Assembly: GCA_019720755.1 (NCBI GenBank)
Contig: CP081303.1
Coordinates: 2,046,001-2,110,000, forward strand
Source: Prolixibacteraceae bacterium
GTDB lineage: Bacteria > Bacteroidota > Bacteroidia > Bacteroidales > Prolixibacteraceae
Length of the DNA stretch: 64,000 nt
Direction of reading: 5' to 3'
Notes under the pieces: generated by a model
Seen by the model: only the letters and a program-made list of their open reading frames with translations
Databases searched by the model: none
What the model was told of the DNA's origin: nothing
Shown here: positions 29,476-38,504 of the stretch, one piece after another
How positions within the stretch are numbered: position 1 is the first letter of the stretch
How the letters are laid out: each line of letters opens with the position of its first letter
Translations under genes and position numbers: made by a program

Positions 29476-31233
29476 CTATGAAACCGCTCTTTCAGCGACC
29501 ATCATATGAAGCTCTTTTTCGAAGTTCACAAACTTCTCTGACTCAAACTCAGCATAATTCATCTGACGCATCATATTGATCAAACGTTTAAAGTAGGAAG
29601 AAACCTGCGTAAACGAATCAAATTTAAAGCCAGTATGAACAATCTTCATCACCAAGTTCAACATATACTTTTGGCGAGCAATAGGAGTCATCATATCGAT
29701 GGCATCAAATGCATCCTGCTGAAGAATCACAAAGTCGATCATCTCCGACTTCATAAAGGTCACGTGGTAGTCCACTGGAACCCCGTCATCTCCTAAGATG
29801 TTAATCTGTTCACTCACCTCCAAACCACGCTGAAGAATCGTCTTCACCTCGTTAATCATCGGAATCCACGACTCGCCAATACGATCGTTGATATACGACT
29901 CAAATTCTGGATACTCTAGATATTTAGAGTACGAATCGATAGGGTTTACCGCAGGATAACGCTTACTATCAGCACGACTCTGCTGTAGTGCGTAGAAACA
30001 ACGAGCAGCCTTCTTTGTAGATTCTGTTACTGGCTCCTTCAAGTTACCCCCTGCAGGAGACACTGTTCCGATAAAAGTAATCGAACCAATCGCACCATTA
30101 TTTAGATACACATATCCAGCACGAGAGTAAAAGTTTGCAATAATTGCTGAGAGGTCCATAGGGAAAGCATCCTGACCAGGAAGTTCTTCCAAACGGTTCG
30201 ACATCTCACGTAGTGCTTGCGCCCAACGAGATGTTGAATCGGCCATCAACAACACACGCAATCCTTGAGAACGGTAATACTCTCCAAGAGTCATTGCCGT
30301 ATATACAGATGCTTCACGAGAAGCAACAGGCATATTCGAAGTATTCGCGATAATGGTAGTACGCTCCATCAACTTACGTCCAGTGTGTGGATCATCCAAT
30401 TCTGGGAACTCAGTAAAGATCTCTACGACCTCATTAGCACGCTCACCACAAGCAGCGATAATTACAATATCTGCCTCCGCCTGTTTTGAAATAGCATGCT
30501 GAAGTACCGTTTTTCCTGTACCGAAAGGACCAGGAATAAAACCTGTACCACCCTCTACAATTGGGTTGATCGTATCAATCGTACGAACACCAGTCTCTAG
30601 AAGTTTAAATGGACGTGGTTTTTCACGGTAGTTTTTAATCGCTTTTTTCACTGGCCACTTCTGAACCATCGTAATGGTATGTAGTTTGCCGTTGGCATCC
30701 TCCACCTCTGCAATAGTATCATGAATTTTATACTGTCCAGCCCCAACAAGACGCTTTACCGTATAAGTTCCATCCATCACAAAAGGGACCATAATTTTAT
30801 GAGGTTGTCCATTTTCATCGACCTCCCCAAGCCAAGAAGCTGCTTGAACACTATCCCCCACTTTCGCAAGTGGCTTAAAATCCCATAACTTCTCTTCATT
30901 AAGAGGATAAGTATAATCTCCACGTTGAAGAAAAACTCCATCCATCTTATCTAAATCATTTTGCAGTCCATCGTAATTTCGTGACAAAATACCGGGGCCT
31001 AAAGTCACCTCTAACATGTGACCTTCGAATTCCACCGTATCATTAATTTTCAGTCCACGTGTACTTTCAAACACCTGAACATAGGCATTCTTACCAGTTA
31101 CTTTGATGACCTCAGCCATCAACTTAGTACCAGCCGTGTGAAGGTAGCAAATCTCATTCTGCGAAACAGGACCATCAGCCTCCACAACAACTAAGTTGGC
31201 AATAATACCTCTTACTTTACCTTTTGTTGACAT
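29476..31233 (-). CDS. V-type ATPase subunit A (catalytic)
   Basis: Catalytic ATPase subunit of 585 residues. The Walker A motif GPFGTGKT is at residues 235-242, preceded by the bulge domain found only in A subunits (about 110-195). The Walker B region VLLMADSTSRWAQALRE and the arginine-containing PAGGNLKEPVTEST stretch are present. It is separated from the DUF2764 gene by 6 bp. The enzyme couples ATP hydrolysis or synthesis to ion movement through subunits I and K. Confidence 0.96.
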   Translation of the reverse strand: MSTKGKVRGIIANLVVVEADGPVSQNEICYLHTAGTKLMAEVIKVTGKNAYVQVFESTRGLKINDTVEFEGHMLEVTLGPGILSRNYDGLQNDLDKMDGVFLQRGDYTYPLNEEKLWDFKPLAKVGDSVQAASWLGEVDENGQPHKIMVPFVMDGTYTVKRLVGAGQYKIHDTIAEVEDANGKLHTITMVQKWPVKKAIKNYREKPRPFKLLETGVRTIDTINPIVEGGTGFIPGPFGTGKTVLQHAISKQAEADIVIIAACGERANEVVEIFTEFPELDDPHTGRKLMERTTIIANTSNMPVASREASVYTAMTLGEYYRSQGLRVLLMADSTSRWAQALREMSNRLEELPGQDAFPMDLSAIIANFYSRAGYVYLNNGAIGSITFIGTVSPAGGNLKEPVTESTKKAARCFYALQQSRADSKRYPAVNPIDSYSKYLEYPEFESYINDRIGESWIPMINEVKTILQRGLEVSEQINILGDDGVPVDYHVTFMKSEMIDFVILQQDAFDAIDMMTPIARQKYMLNLVMKIVHTGFKFDSFTQVSSYFKRLINMMRQMNYAEFESEKFVNFEKELHMMVAERAVS

Positions 31234-31239
31234 GCTTAA

Positions 31240-32091
31240 CTAGCGTTTTAATGAAAACTCATCTTGAAAACGGAAAGATGACTTTAACTGGTTAACAAAC
31301 TCTCTAAATACTTCCATACCCTCTTGCTCGTTGAGCTCACTCCACCTCTCGATCATCTCTAATTGGATCAGATAAGCAAATATCTTCTCCAAACTAAAAT
31401 AGTGAAAAAAAGTATTCTCCTCAATATAGTTCCAATAGAGTGCGTCCAATGCCTTCTCTCTATCATAGAAATTAGGCATCTCCATCACCTTTAAAACTTG
31501 AGAGATATAAGGAAACTCGACAGTAACACCAAAGTCTTTGGCACTACTAGTTCTCAACTTAACAGAAAACTCATCCTCTCCCAACACATAATTTGATCGA
31601 TCCAATCCAAATTTACGACACTGAAATGCAGTCATCACGTTACGCACACGATATTGGAACGTAAACCAAGCTGCGATATATTGGTTCTTACAACCCATTC
31701 CCGCCTCAAAATAAGCAGTTAATAGCTGATCCTCCCAAGACATCTCTGCATACAAAGCTTCTCCCGCTTGAAATGCAGGGATAAAACGACGGAACCATGA
31801 AGGAATACGTTCTATGTGAGGATTCTCCTCTTCACGAAATGCGACAAGCATCTCTTGAATCTCCTCCTCCGTATAATTCCCTCTACTATCCCATTTCTCT
31901 TTAGAAATGTCCAGTGCAATAAGTAGATTGTGATTATCAAACCGACCATAATAGAAAGATAAAAGTTGCCAATCTTTTACATTGACAGTCTCTTCTAACA
32001 GTGCTTTTATGGACTGAGTGGTATGATACGCTTTGGCATCTAGGAGTTGTATCTCTGGCAATCCTGCTACGAAACTGTAATAATTGCTCAT
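31240..32091 (-). CDS. DUF2764 protein, V-type ATPase subunit C position
   Basis: A 283-residue helical protein at the place of subunit C in the operon. It starts SNYYSFVAGLPEIQLLDAKAYHT and carries TAYFEAGMGCKNQYIAAWFTFQYRVRNVMTA, features of the DUF2764 family that replaces subunit C/F genes in Bacteroidota and spirochaete V-ATPase operons. Its role as the central-stalk socket (C-like) is inferred from synteny and helical fold, not from a motif. Confidence 0.85.
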   Translation of the reverse strand: MSNYYSFVAGLPEIQLLDAKAYHTTQSIKALLEETVNVKDWQLLSFYYGRFDNHNLLIALDISKEKWDSRGNYTEEEIQEMLVAFREEENPHIERIPSWFRRFIPAFQAGEALYAEMSWEDQLLTAYFEAGMGCKNQYIAAWFTFQYRVRNVMTAFQCRKFGLDRSNYVLGEDEFSVKLRTSSAKDFGVTVEFPYISQVLKVMEMPNFYDREKALDALYWNYIEENTFFHYFSLEKIFAYLIQLEMIERWSELNEQEGMEVFREFVNQLKSSFRFQDEFSLKR

Positions 32092-32104
32092 GATATGCTC
32101 CTAT

Positions 32105-32713
32105 CTATTTTTTGTCAAACAATAGTTCTACCACTTTAGGTCTTAATTGATCCATGAAGTATGCATCAAAGTCCTCATTCGTAAAACGCATCTTAAATGC
32201 CCCATCCGATGGTGCAATTTCAAAACCATTATGAAGTGAAGCCGAAGGTTTTAAAGTCAAACCATTCTCTAGGGTGTCTTTCACAGCAGATGAAAGTTGC
32301 GTCTGAAGTGTCTCAAATTGAGCTTCAGGAACACGTATTTCCATCGCATTACTACTAGAAGACCAGTTCTGAAGTAGTGTTTCAATTACTTTTTGAATAA
32401 AAGTAACATCCATCATTGCAGCAGTAATTGGTTCAGAAATCACCTTACCACTAACCATCGAGATCATCTCCGACTTAAGTCGCTCTTTGGCTTGGTCCGA
32501 TGCCATCTGTAGATCTGAAACAGTAGTATCTTTCAGTTCTGCAGCTTTTTTCTCCGCCTTTGCTACAATTTCCGCAGCTTTTTTCTCCGCTGCTTTTACA
32601 AGTTCAGCTGCCTCTTGATTCGCTTCCGCTAGAATCTCGTCTGCAGCCTCCTTTCCCTTCTGTACACCTTCCTGATACAATTTATCAGTCAAATGTTTAA
32701 GTTTATTGTCCAT
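32105..32713 (-). CDS. V-type ATPase subunit E (peripheral stalk)
   Basis: First gene of the operon. I place the start at the ATG at 32713 (MDNKLKHLTDKLYQEGVQKG..., 202 residues) because subunit E proteins begin with this type of helix; the frame is open to 32794, but the extra 27 residues do not look like the family. A long Ala/Glu/Lys coiled coil (AAELVKAAEKKAAEIVAKAEKKAAEL) forms the peripheral stalk, followed by a globular C-terminal domain. The stalk resists rotation of the A3B3 head. Confidence 0.88.
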   Translation of the reverse strand: MDNKLKHLTDKLYQEGVQKGKEAADEILAEANQEAAELVKAAEKKAAEIVAKAEKKAAELKDTTVSDLQMASDQAKERLKSEMISMVSGKVISEPITAAMMDVTFIQKVIETLLQNWSSSSNAMEIRVPEAQFETLQTQLSSAVKDTLENGLTLKPSASLHNGFEIAPSDGAFKMRFTNEDFDAYFMDQLRPKVVELLFDKK

Positions 32714-33610
32714 ACTGTACAAATATTTTGGGATTAATTTTATTACATCTTCAATTATTAATCTAGACAGCACTCTTCTATCCAATTCAGCCATCTAAAT
32801 TATCTGCTATTTACGACCCTCAAAATATGAGGAAAAACAGCGAGACAATTCCCAAACAACAACAAACTCAACAATGAATTGTTTCCCCTACAATGGGACA
32901 AACAGTTCACAATTTATTTCTCAACAACACTTCGAATAAACAAATTAATTTGGGTGTTTCCCAACACACAAAACTTTATTAACATTTATTTAACATTTCA
33001 AAGCAATATTTCAATATAAAACCACACTCTTGCACACGATTGCGATATATAATTAGGAACTGTACTTTTTATTATAATCCTCTTTCTAAATATACTATTT
33101 TTTACAAAAATATCAAATGCAAAAGCCACATAACAAAAACACAAAAACAGGTTTCAAAACAACAGAATAAATCCTATCGGTCAAATACTTATACACCAAT
33201 AAACCTCCACTACTTTTAGTCTTAATAAATGAATAATTTTTTTTCAAAATTATTTCATTGTAATGGAAAATATTCTTTATCCAGCCAATATTCGTCGTAG
33301 ATTTCTTAACAAAACAGACTACATAAATAGACAAACAGCAAATTAATGATGACGATATCAAGTTTTAACAACTTTATTGAAAACGGACAAACCTTTTTAA
33401 TCGAATATGAGACACCAAGTATACCCATGAGACACCCGATACACTCTTTGTTATCCCTTTCCATAGGAGATAAATCTATAGTACATACATAACGAGTAAA
33501 AAGTTATTTCGAATACATATAATTTGTTAATTAACTAAGTATTAACCCTTAGCACTCAAATTATGGTCTATATTCACACCCATTCAAAGAAACTTAATAC
33601 TTTAAAAACG
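32714..33610. other. Non-coding region between the V-ATPase operon and the repeat protein gene
   Basis: AT-rich region carrying divergent promoters. A minus-strand open frame at 33113-33361 shows no family features and is judged spurious. Two ATGAGACACC copies at about 33406 and 33428 form a small direct repeat. Confidence 0.45.
32941..32971 (-). promoter_or_regulatory. Candidate promoter of the V-ATPase operon
   Basis: On the minus strand a TTG at 32971-32969 is followed after 20 bp by TTAATTTG (32948-32941). This is one mismatch from the Bacteroidota sigma-ABfr -7 element TAnnTTTG, at about the normal spacing. It is about 230 bp before the chosen start of subunit E. A motif match only. Confidence 0.3.
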
Positions 33611-34207
33611 ATGAATAAACAACTTTTCTTTTTGATCGTAATCCTTTGTTCTTCAAGTGGTTTATATGCTCAAAGCAATACTATTAAAGCGATGAAGTTG
33701 CAACCAGCAAGAAGTACGCAAGAATTTAAAGCGATGTGCCTGCAAGCTGAAAACAGTAGAAAGGTCACCAACGCGATGGAACTTCAACTATGCATAGAGG
33801 ATAATAACATCCTCGCGATGAACCTACAGCCTGCAAGCAACATAGATGAGATCCAAGAAATGAAGTTGTCTCCATCCAAGAATATCGACAAGATTAAAGC
33901 AATGAAGATGCAACCTTCAACGAAAATAGACACCATAAGAGAAGGAGACAATAATCAAAAAAACAAAACGGAACTTACTCTAGAAGAGCTGAAAATGAAA
34001 GTATCACAATTAAATATTGTAGATAAGATAACACAGCTTGAAGAACCTATCCTTTCTAGTAGTGCTATTCCATTGATGAAACTTTCCACCGCAGATCACC
34101 TTGACAAAGACGAAAATAATAGCTTGCACGACGGAGTGATTCCACTAATCAAACTGATACCATCGACAAAAAAAGACAAGAAACACAAATCAAAACAACA
34201 TCCATAA
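33611..34207 (+). CDS. Secreted protein with short MKLQP-type repeats, unknown function
   Basis: I take the ATG at 33611, which begins a clear signal peptide (MNKQLFFLIVILCSSSGLYAQ); the frame is open back to 33563. The mature part of about 177 residues holds six tandem units of about 15 residues with the pattern [AE]M-x-L-[QS]-P-[AS]-x-[NK]-I-D-x-I-x. Examples are AMKLQPARS, AMNLQPASNIDEIQ, EMKLSPSKNIDKIK and AMKMQPSTKIDTIR. A linker follows, then two looser copies, IPLMKLSTADHLDK and IPLIKLIPSTKKDK, and a Lys/His-rich end. No family is recognised. The regular alternation of hydrophobic residues could give a beta or mixed solenoid, or an extended surface chain. It is a single-gene unit beside an insertion-sequence cluster. 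Confidence 0.72.
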   Translation: MNKQLFFLIVILCSSSGLYAQSNTIKAMKLQPARSTQEFKAMCLQAENSRKVTNAMELQLCIEDNNILAMNLQPASNIDEIQEMKLSPSKNIDKIKAMKMQPSTKIDTIREGDNNQKNKTELTLEELKMKVSQLNIVDKITQLEEPILSSSAIPLMKLSTADHLDKDENNSLHDGVIPLIKLIPSTKKDKKHKSKQHP

Positions 34208-34301
34208 GGGACTCATTCAACTCCACCATACTCAAAAAGATATTTTCTTCGATTAAAAGACACCGCTTTTAATTCAAGAGAATACCCTCAACGCCTACAC
34301 A

Positions 34302-34529
34302 TTAAACAACCATATTATCCTCAATAGAGACGCGAAATAACTTTCCCTTGAAACGGTAATCCCCGTTAGGCAACGGCAACCCAGTTGTACAAGACACCAC
34401 ACTATCCCCACTCTCTAAAGACATTTTCTCTTGCTCCATAATAACTTCCCCAATGCCATTAACCTTATAGGTTTTACGAAATGTAACCTTTTGAATCTCT
34501 CCATTCACTACATATATGTTTACAAACAC
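34302..34529 (-). CDS. Small hypothetical protein
   Basis: Open frame of 75 codons. The part from about residue 9 (NGEIQKVTFRKTYKVNGIGEVIMEQEKMSLESGD...) has a protein-like, beta-rich composition and a GLPLPNGDYRFKGKLFRVSIEDN ending, reminiscent of small beta-hairpin repeats. No homologue is recognised and the true start is uncertain. It lies just outside the left end of the ISL3 element and could be a fragment of a larger lost gene. Confidence 0.4.
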   Translation of the reverse strand: MFVNIYVVNGEIQKVTFRKTYKVNGIGEVIMEQEKMSLESGDSVVSCTTGLPLPNGDYRFKGKLFRVSIEDNMVV

Positions 34530-35207
34530 ACCCCTGTGAAGACAACCAATACATTTTTTGAATTAAATAGATGCTCCTATATAGAAGACAAAAGATTGGC
34601 AGGAGCAAAATCCCCCACAATAAAATACGCTATTGGTATCAGCAAACCAATATGTTTGCCTTTGTTTCATCAAAACCACACAAAACATGGATAAAACACC
34701 TATATTTATATGTTTAAATAGAATTAAAAATGGTTCATCCACATTTTGTGTATATATCTTGATGCATTGCTTTTATTTTTAGCATAAAAGAATCTAAGTC
34801 ACGATAGCCATATGCTTGTCTTTTTAAGGTTTTAATCTTGTTATTTATTTCTTCTAAAGGCCCCGTGGAGATATTGCACTTATACCAATTTAGAATTCCT
34901 GTTTTGTGTTTGGTCAATAGTTCTACCATTTTCTTAAGCTGTGGTATTTCAGTCTCATTTGCCTCTTCTATCCATTGTTTAAGTAATTTTGAAGCGTCTC
35001 TAATATTATCTTGATTCCATAATTCCCTTAATTCTTCTTTCAAATAATATGCGTAAAACAAGGTGGTATTCGTTTCTAATACTTTTTCAAGTCTTGAGTC
35101 TTCCCCTTTCTGAAGGTTGAGATTCTCTGGGTTCTTTAACAATAGCCAACGACTTCCTTTTAAACTTTTCTTGATAACCTTATCCTTCTCTTTGTTGTAA
35201 AGATCTC

Positions 35208-35218
35208 TTCTTATTTTA
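35208..35218. repeat. Target-site duplication, left copy
   Basis: TTCTTATTTTA directly abuts the left inverted repeat of the IS4-family element and is identical to 36644-36654. Eleven bp is a normal duplication length for IS4-family elements. Confidence 0.92.
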
Positions 35219-36643
35219 TTGGCTACCTCCCGTTTTTTAGTCAGAAATCTAGATTGAGTCTCATTTGTCCTACGTCTACTTGTGTCTGTTTACTCTGTAT
35301 TATATGTTTTGTGTAAGCATTTGCCAATAAAATTTTAATTATCGTACTTATCTTATAATAGATAAAATTTCTGAGTTCAGATACCTTGTTTTTATCAAGT
35401 ATCTTAATTTTGCTATCTAGCAACAACCTTAGATGCATGGACTCTAATGTGTTATAAAGGATTCCCATTGCAATGGTTAAAATTGCCAACATGCATTGCA
35501 GTCCATCAAACTTCTTTATTTGTATATTCTCTAAATCATAGCTTGATTTGATATGTCTATGGTATTCTTCTATTTTCCAACGAAAGCCATATGCTTGAAA
35601 AGCTTCACTAATAACTTCTGTTATTGTATGCTTAGGTGAGTTGGTTAATAACCAACATTTCCCTCCTGATTTGCGTTTTGTAGCAACAAGCCATAGCTCA
35701 AATTCCCTCTGCTTTATTCTATATTTAACCTTAACAGCACCACACTCAAAGTTTATCTTTTTACTTTTGTTTTTGCCTCTTTTATTGGCAGTTAATTCCA
35801 TGAAGAATGGAATCTTTTTCCCAATTGTAGATACAGTAGTTTCTTTGCCTTTGTATATTAATTTGGTATTCTTTTTCAATCTGATTATGAAGTTATTTTG
35901 TTGACTAACAACATAATCCTTAATAATCTGACGATCAAATCCTCGATCAAACACACAAGTTACATTCTTTGAAATAGCATTATCTACTTCTTTTAATGCT
36001 TCGATTGCTTCATTATTTTCACTCTTGGCTCCATGATCGAAACTGTACAGCTTATTATACAAAGGTGTCATCTTATTGGCCTTATCAATATGTACAACAT
36101 TCATAAGCCAATAACCTAATCCAACCTTATTTTTCTCATCTCCATCTTTTACAAAATCCAGACCTTCCATGGTCTTAGCATATTTCTTTTGAATATCTGA
36201 TCCATCAAATAGAATGTAGTCTCCTTCATGAATTGTATCTGACACACAATCCATATGGCCTCTAAGAAGTTTTAAAAAGAAACCTTTTTTATTGTAATGA
36301 TTTCGAAGCCTTTTGGTCGTTTGTTGTTTGTCTATAGAATCCCCTATAGCTGTTGCTATTTGATTGATAATAACAGACCCTGTCTTAAGAATACCTGTTG
36401 TTATCTCACGTGTACAACGTAATTCTGGTTTGGTTAAATGACTATTAATTTACAAAAATATAGACTTAGCTTGTTCTGTATTTGTTTTGTAAATATCTTG
36501 TTCATGAGCTAGGTTTTAAATGATTATGTTTTCACACTTAAAATAACATTTTTAATCTAGCTTTCCTCGTTTTTATACATATATTATATTGTGAATGTCA
36601 GATACTTGCAGTAATAATACAACTTTTTTCGGGAGGTAGTCAA
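35219..36643 (-). mobile_element. IS4-family insertion sequence, complete ends, nested in the ISL3 element
   Basis: A 1425-bp element bounded by 14-bp terminal inverted repeats with one mismatch: TTGGCTACCTCCCG at 35219-35232 and the complement of TTGACTACCTCCCG at 36630-36643. Both ends are flanked by an identical 11-bp target duplication. The single gene encodes an IS4-type DDE transposase on the minus strand. Both ends and the duplication are intact, so insertion was recent relative to the decay of the host ISL3 element. Confidence 0.93.
35241..36505 (-). pseudogene. IS4-family DDE transposase with an N-terminal frameshift
   Basis: The main frame (stop at 35241) covers ILFDGSD (first Asp), CVFDRGFD (second Asp) and YGFRWKIEEYHRHIK, an exact Y-2-R-3-E-6-K signature of the IS4 family with the catalytic Glu. 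The only ATG that gives a normal N-terminus, at 36505 (MNKIFTKQIQNKLSLYFCKL...), is in another frame and hits a stop at 36434-36436. The main frame picks up at about 36455 with INSHLTKPELRCTREITTGILKTGS. One missing base between about 36436 and 36456 explains this. An in-frame ATG at 36254 would make only 337 residues and would lose the N-terminal DNA-binding part. Confidence 0.85.
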
Positions 36644-36654
36644 TTCTTATTTTA
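36644..36654. repeat. Target-site duplication, right copy
   Basis: TTCTTATTTTA, identical to 35208-35218, directly abuts the right inverted repeat of the IS4-family element. Confidence 0.92.
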
Positions 36655-37466
36655 CTTATAGTCTCATTTAGTTTCTTTATTATATGGAAATGGTCAAATA
36701 CCATAGTAGCTTTAGGTGCATTGGTCTTTACTGAAAGGATATAGGCAGCTGACATATCAATAGCAACAGATTCTATTTGGACTTTATTGATCTTTATTCG
36801 TTTCCAAAATGGAACCAATGATTCGGAACCTTTACCTTTTCCACATGCAAAACGACTCCTTTATCTAAGTCATATACACAAGTCATGTATACATGTCCCT
36901 TCCTCACTGCGAATTCATCGATAGCAATATGTTTCACCCCCTTTAGCCCAGGAGAATGATATTTTGATTTTAAGTGAGACTTAATGATATCTTTTACAAT
37001 ATTCCAGTTAAGATCTAAAAGTCGACTGATTGATTGAATCGTCATATGAGAAGAGAGAAGTAAAACCATCTTCTCTAAAGATCGAATATAGGACTTCTGC
37101 TCTTTTGCAAACCTTAAATGTTCCTGACGTACGATCTTGCATTTCTTGCATAAAGGCGTTGAACATCTATGATAATAACGCACTTCTTTTTGCCTATCAT
37201 TGGCCCCTTGAAACTACGTTCATCAACTCCACAACAAATAACATGCATTCTTTTACAGCGACTACAACGTAGTTTGTCTTTTTTTGTTTTAACTTTAAGT
37301 TGGATGGTATCTCCAACATAGGATGTGGATAACAATTGCTGGTCTTGTAATCCTAAACAATGATATATACTACTGGTATTCATAGTCTATAGCGTTTTAT
37401 ATAAGAAATAACTATAGAATATGTTTACCAGTCTTTTTGTTCATATACGCAATTCATGGAAGAACC

Positions 37467-37839
37467 CAAATCCCAAATATTTATATCACAGATGAAATAG
37501 ATCTAACATATCATCAAAAATTGAAAAAACTACGAAGACACGAATTTTATTGCCATAGATCATGTTATTAGTAGGGTGCATCCCCTTACGGGGTGTCCTT
37601 TATTGTTTTATCCAATATCTTTAAGTCTATTTTAAAGAATCAATCCGTATTTTATGTGGACTGATTAGAATATAGTTTACTGAGCCCTTCGACAAGCACA
37701 GGGACCACTTATCAACGTTTAGGGACCAACCACTTCGACTAATTCAGAAACCACTTATCAACATTTAGAAATATTTACTCACTTTTTGGGACAGTGCCCC
37801 TAGCTAAAAACTCTCCTAATTTGATGATTGTTTGATAGT
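37467..37839. other. Non-coding, repeat-bearing stretch right of the IS cluster
   Basis: No gene. It holds a short hairpin CCCC-TTAC-GGGG near 37582-37593, a GAGCCCTTCGACAAGCACAGG stretch near 37682 that looks like a dispersed intergenic repeat, and two near-identical copies of CCACTTATCAACGTTTAG at about 37707 and 37752. It looks like a repeat-rich decay zone. Confidence 0.45.
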
Positions 37840-37979
37840 ATGGTTATCCATGGGTTACTCATGGGTTACTCATGGGTTACCCATGCTTTATCCACCAAAT
37901 CGATGGAGAATCGATGGACAAACCATGGACAAACCATGGACAAACCATGGACAAACCATGGACAAACCATGGACAAACC
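37840..37979. repeat. Minisatellite of 11-bp units, two sequence types in one phase
   Basis: Units starting ATGG repeat every 11 bp. The left block is ATGGGTTACTC (37850 and 37861) and ATGGGTTACCC (37872). A degenerate middle follows (ATGCTTTATCC at 37883, ATGGAGAATCG at 37903). The right block has six identical ATGGACAAACC units at 37914-37979. The left unit resembles the reverse complement of the right unit (ATGGGTTACTC against GGTTTGTCCAT read in register), so the two blocks can fold on each other. No Cas genes or long spacers are present. Confidence 0.9.
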
Positions 37980-38430
37980 TACTGTCAAACCCCTTTGAAT
38001 CTACTTTAATAATAGGGAAAATGAGCACAAAAAGGCTCTCCTACTTAGGCATCAAATAATGAAGTTATAAAATCGATTTAGGAAGAATGAAAATAGAAGA
38101 GGTCCTACGATTTCCACTGATACGATAAACGGTCATCAGAAATAAATCTGACGACCGTTATCAAAGAAAGAACACCATGTTTTTATCAGATCATCTCTAG
38201 AAAACCAGCAAAAGAGATGATCTTTAAACGACATCGCATAAATAAGAATACAGAAACGACAATCGCCATATTATGGTTTTTGTCATAAATTACAAATTCA
38301 ACTCAAAGAAACATTAATTAATCATGTTTTAAAAAAAATTAATATAATTTTTATGATAATTAAACAGGATCTTTGTGTTTATATAGCTATAAGTATACAA
38401 TACTTCCAAAACATTACACTAAAACAAAAA
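37980..38430. other. Non-coding stretch with one long hairpin
   Basis: No gene seen. It contains the hairpin at 38124-38162 and is otherwise AT-rich. Confidence 0.45.
38124..38162. terminator. Orphan hairpin, terminator-like
   Basis: Arms at 38124-38139 and 38148-38162 pair over about 15 bp with one bulge (GATAACGGTC core). There is no gene directly upstream on either strand, so it may be left over from a lost gene or belong to an unrecognised RNA. Confidence 0.4.
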
Positions 38431-38453
38431 AAACGCACCCCAAAGGTGCGTTT
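38431..38453. terminator. Strong bidirectional terminator after the GH13 gene
   Basis: Nine-bp stem AAACGCACC/GGTGCGTTT (38431-38439 with 38445-38453) with A-run before and T-run after. It lies about 50 bp past the amylase stop codon. Confidence 0.92.
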
Positions 38454-38504
38454 TTACACAAAAACAATTCAACAACTTAACTATATAAACCTAATTAAAA
38501 CAAC

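Larger units (their letters stand above)
34735..37383 (-). pseudogene. ISL3-family transposase, broken by two frameshifts and an IS insertion
   Basis: The pieces read N to C on the minus strand. 37383-37114 holds the zinc-ribbon region with LRCSRCKRMHVICCG. 37183-36794 holds RQEHLRFAKEQKSYIRSLE, MTIQSISRLLDLNWNIVKDI and the first catalytic motif IAIDEFAVRKGH. 36818-36655 holds PFWKRIKINKVQIESVAIDMSAAYI, with the second Asp, and FDHFHIIKKLN. 35207-34735 is the C-terminal part with GPLEEINNKIKTLKRQAYGYRD. Each N-terminal junction needs a one-base shift. The third and fourth pieces join in frame when the IS4-type element and one 11-bp repeat are removed. The enzyme cannot be made. Confidence 0.88.
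34732..37466 (-). mobile_element. ISL3-family insertion sequence, inactivated and interrupted by an IS4-family element
   Basis: The outer ends are imperfect inverted repeats of about 24 bp starting GGTTC: 34732-34755 on the plus strand and 37466-37443 on the minus strand, sharing GGTTC, TCCA, TTG and GTATAT blocks. Removing the inner element and one target copy leaves an element of 1299 bp, a normal size for ISL3. No matching 8-bp target duplication was found in the flanks, so it is old, or its flanks have changed. Confidence 0.82.

Noticed and set aside
33113-33361. 82-residue minus-strand open frame
   Set aside because: Low-complexity, no family features, in the promoter region of the V-ATPase operon.
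36434-36505. Programmed -1 frameshift in the IS4 transposase
   Set aside because: No X-XXY-YYZ slippery site or structured stimulator is visible in the narrow window where the frames meet.
37458-37475. An 8-bp target duplication for the ISL3 element
   Set aside because: The bases outside the two GGTTC ends (TTAAAAAT on the left, CAAATCCC on the right) do not match.
37840-37979. Possible CRISPR array
   Set aside because: Units are 11 bp with no spacers, and there are no cas genes.
37832-38059. Plus-strand open frame of 75 residues with MDKPWTNHGQT repeats
   Set aside because: It is the translation of the 11-bp minisatellite; no signal, domain or flanking support for a gene.
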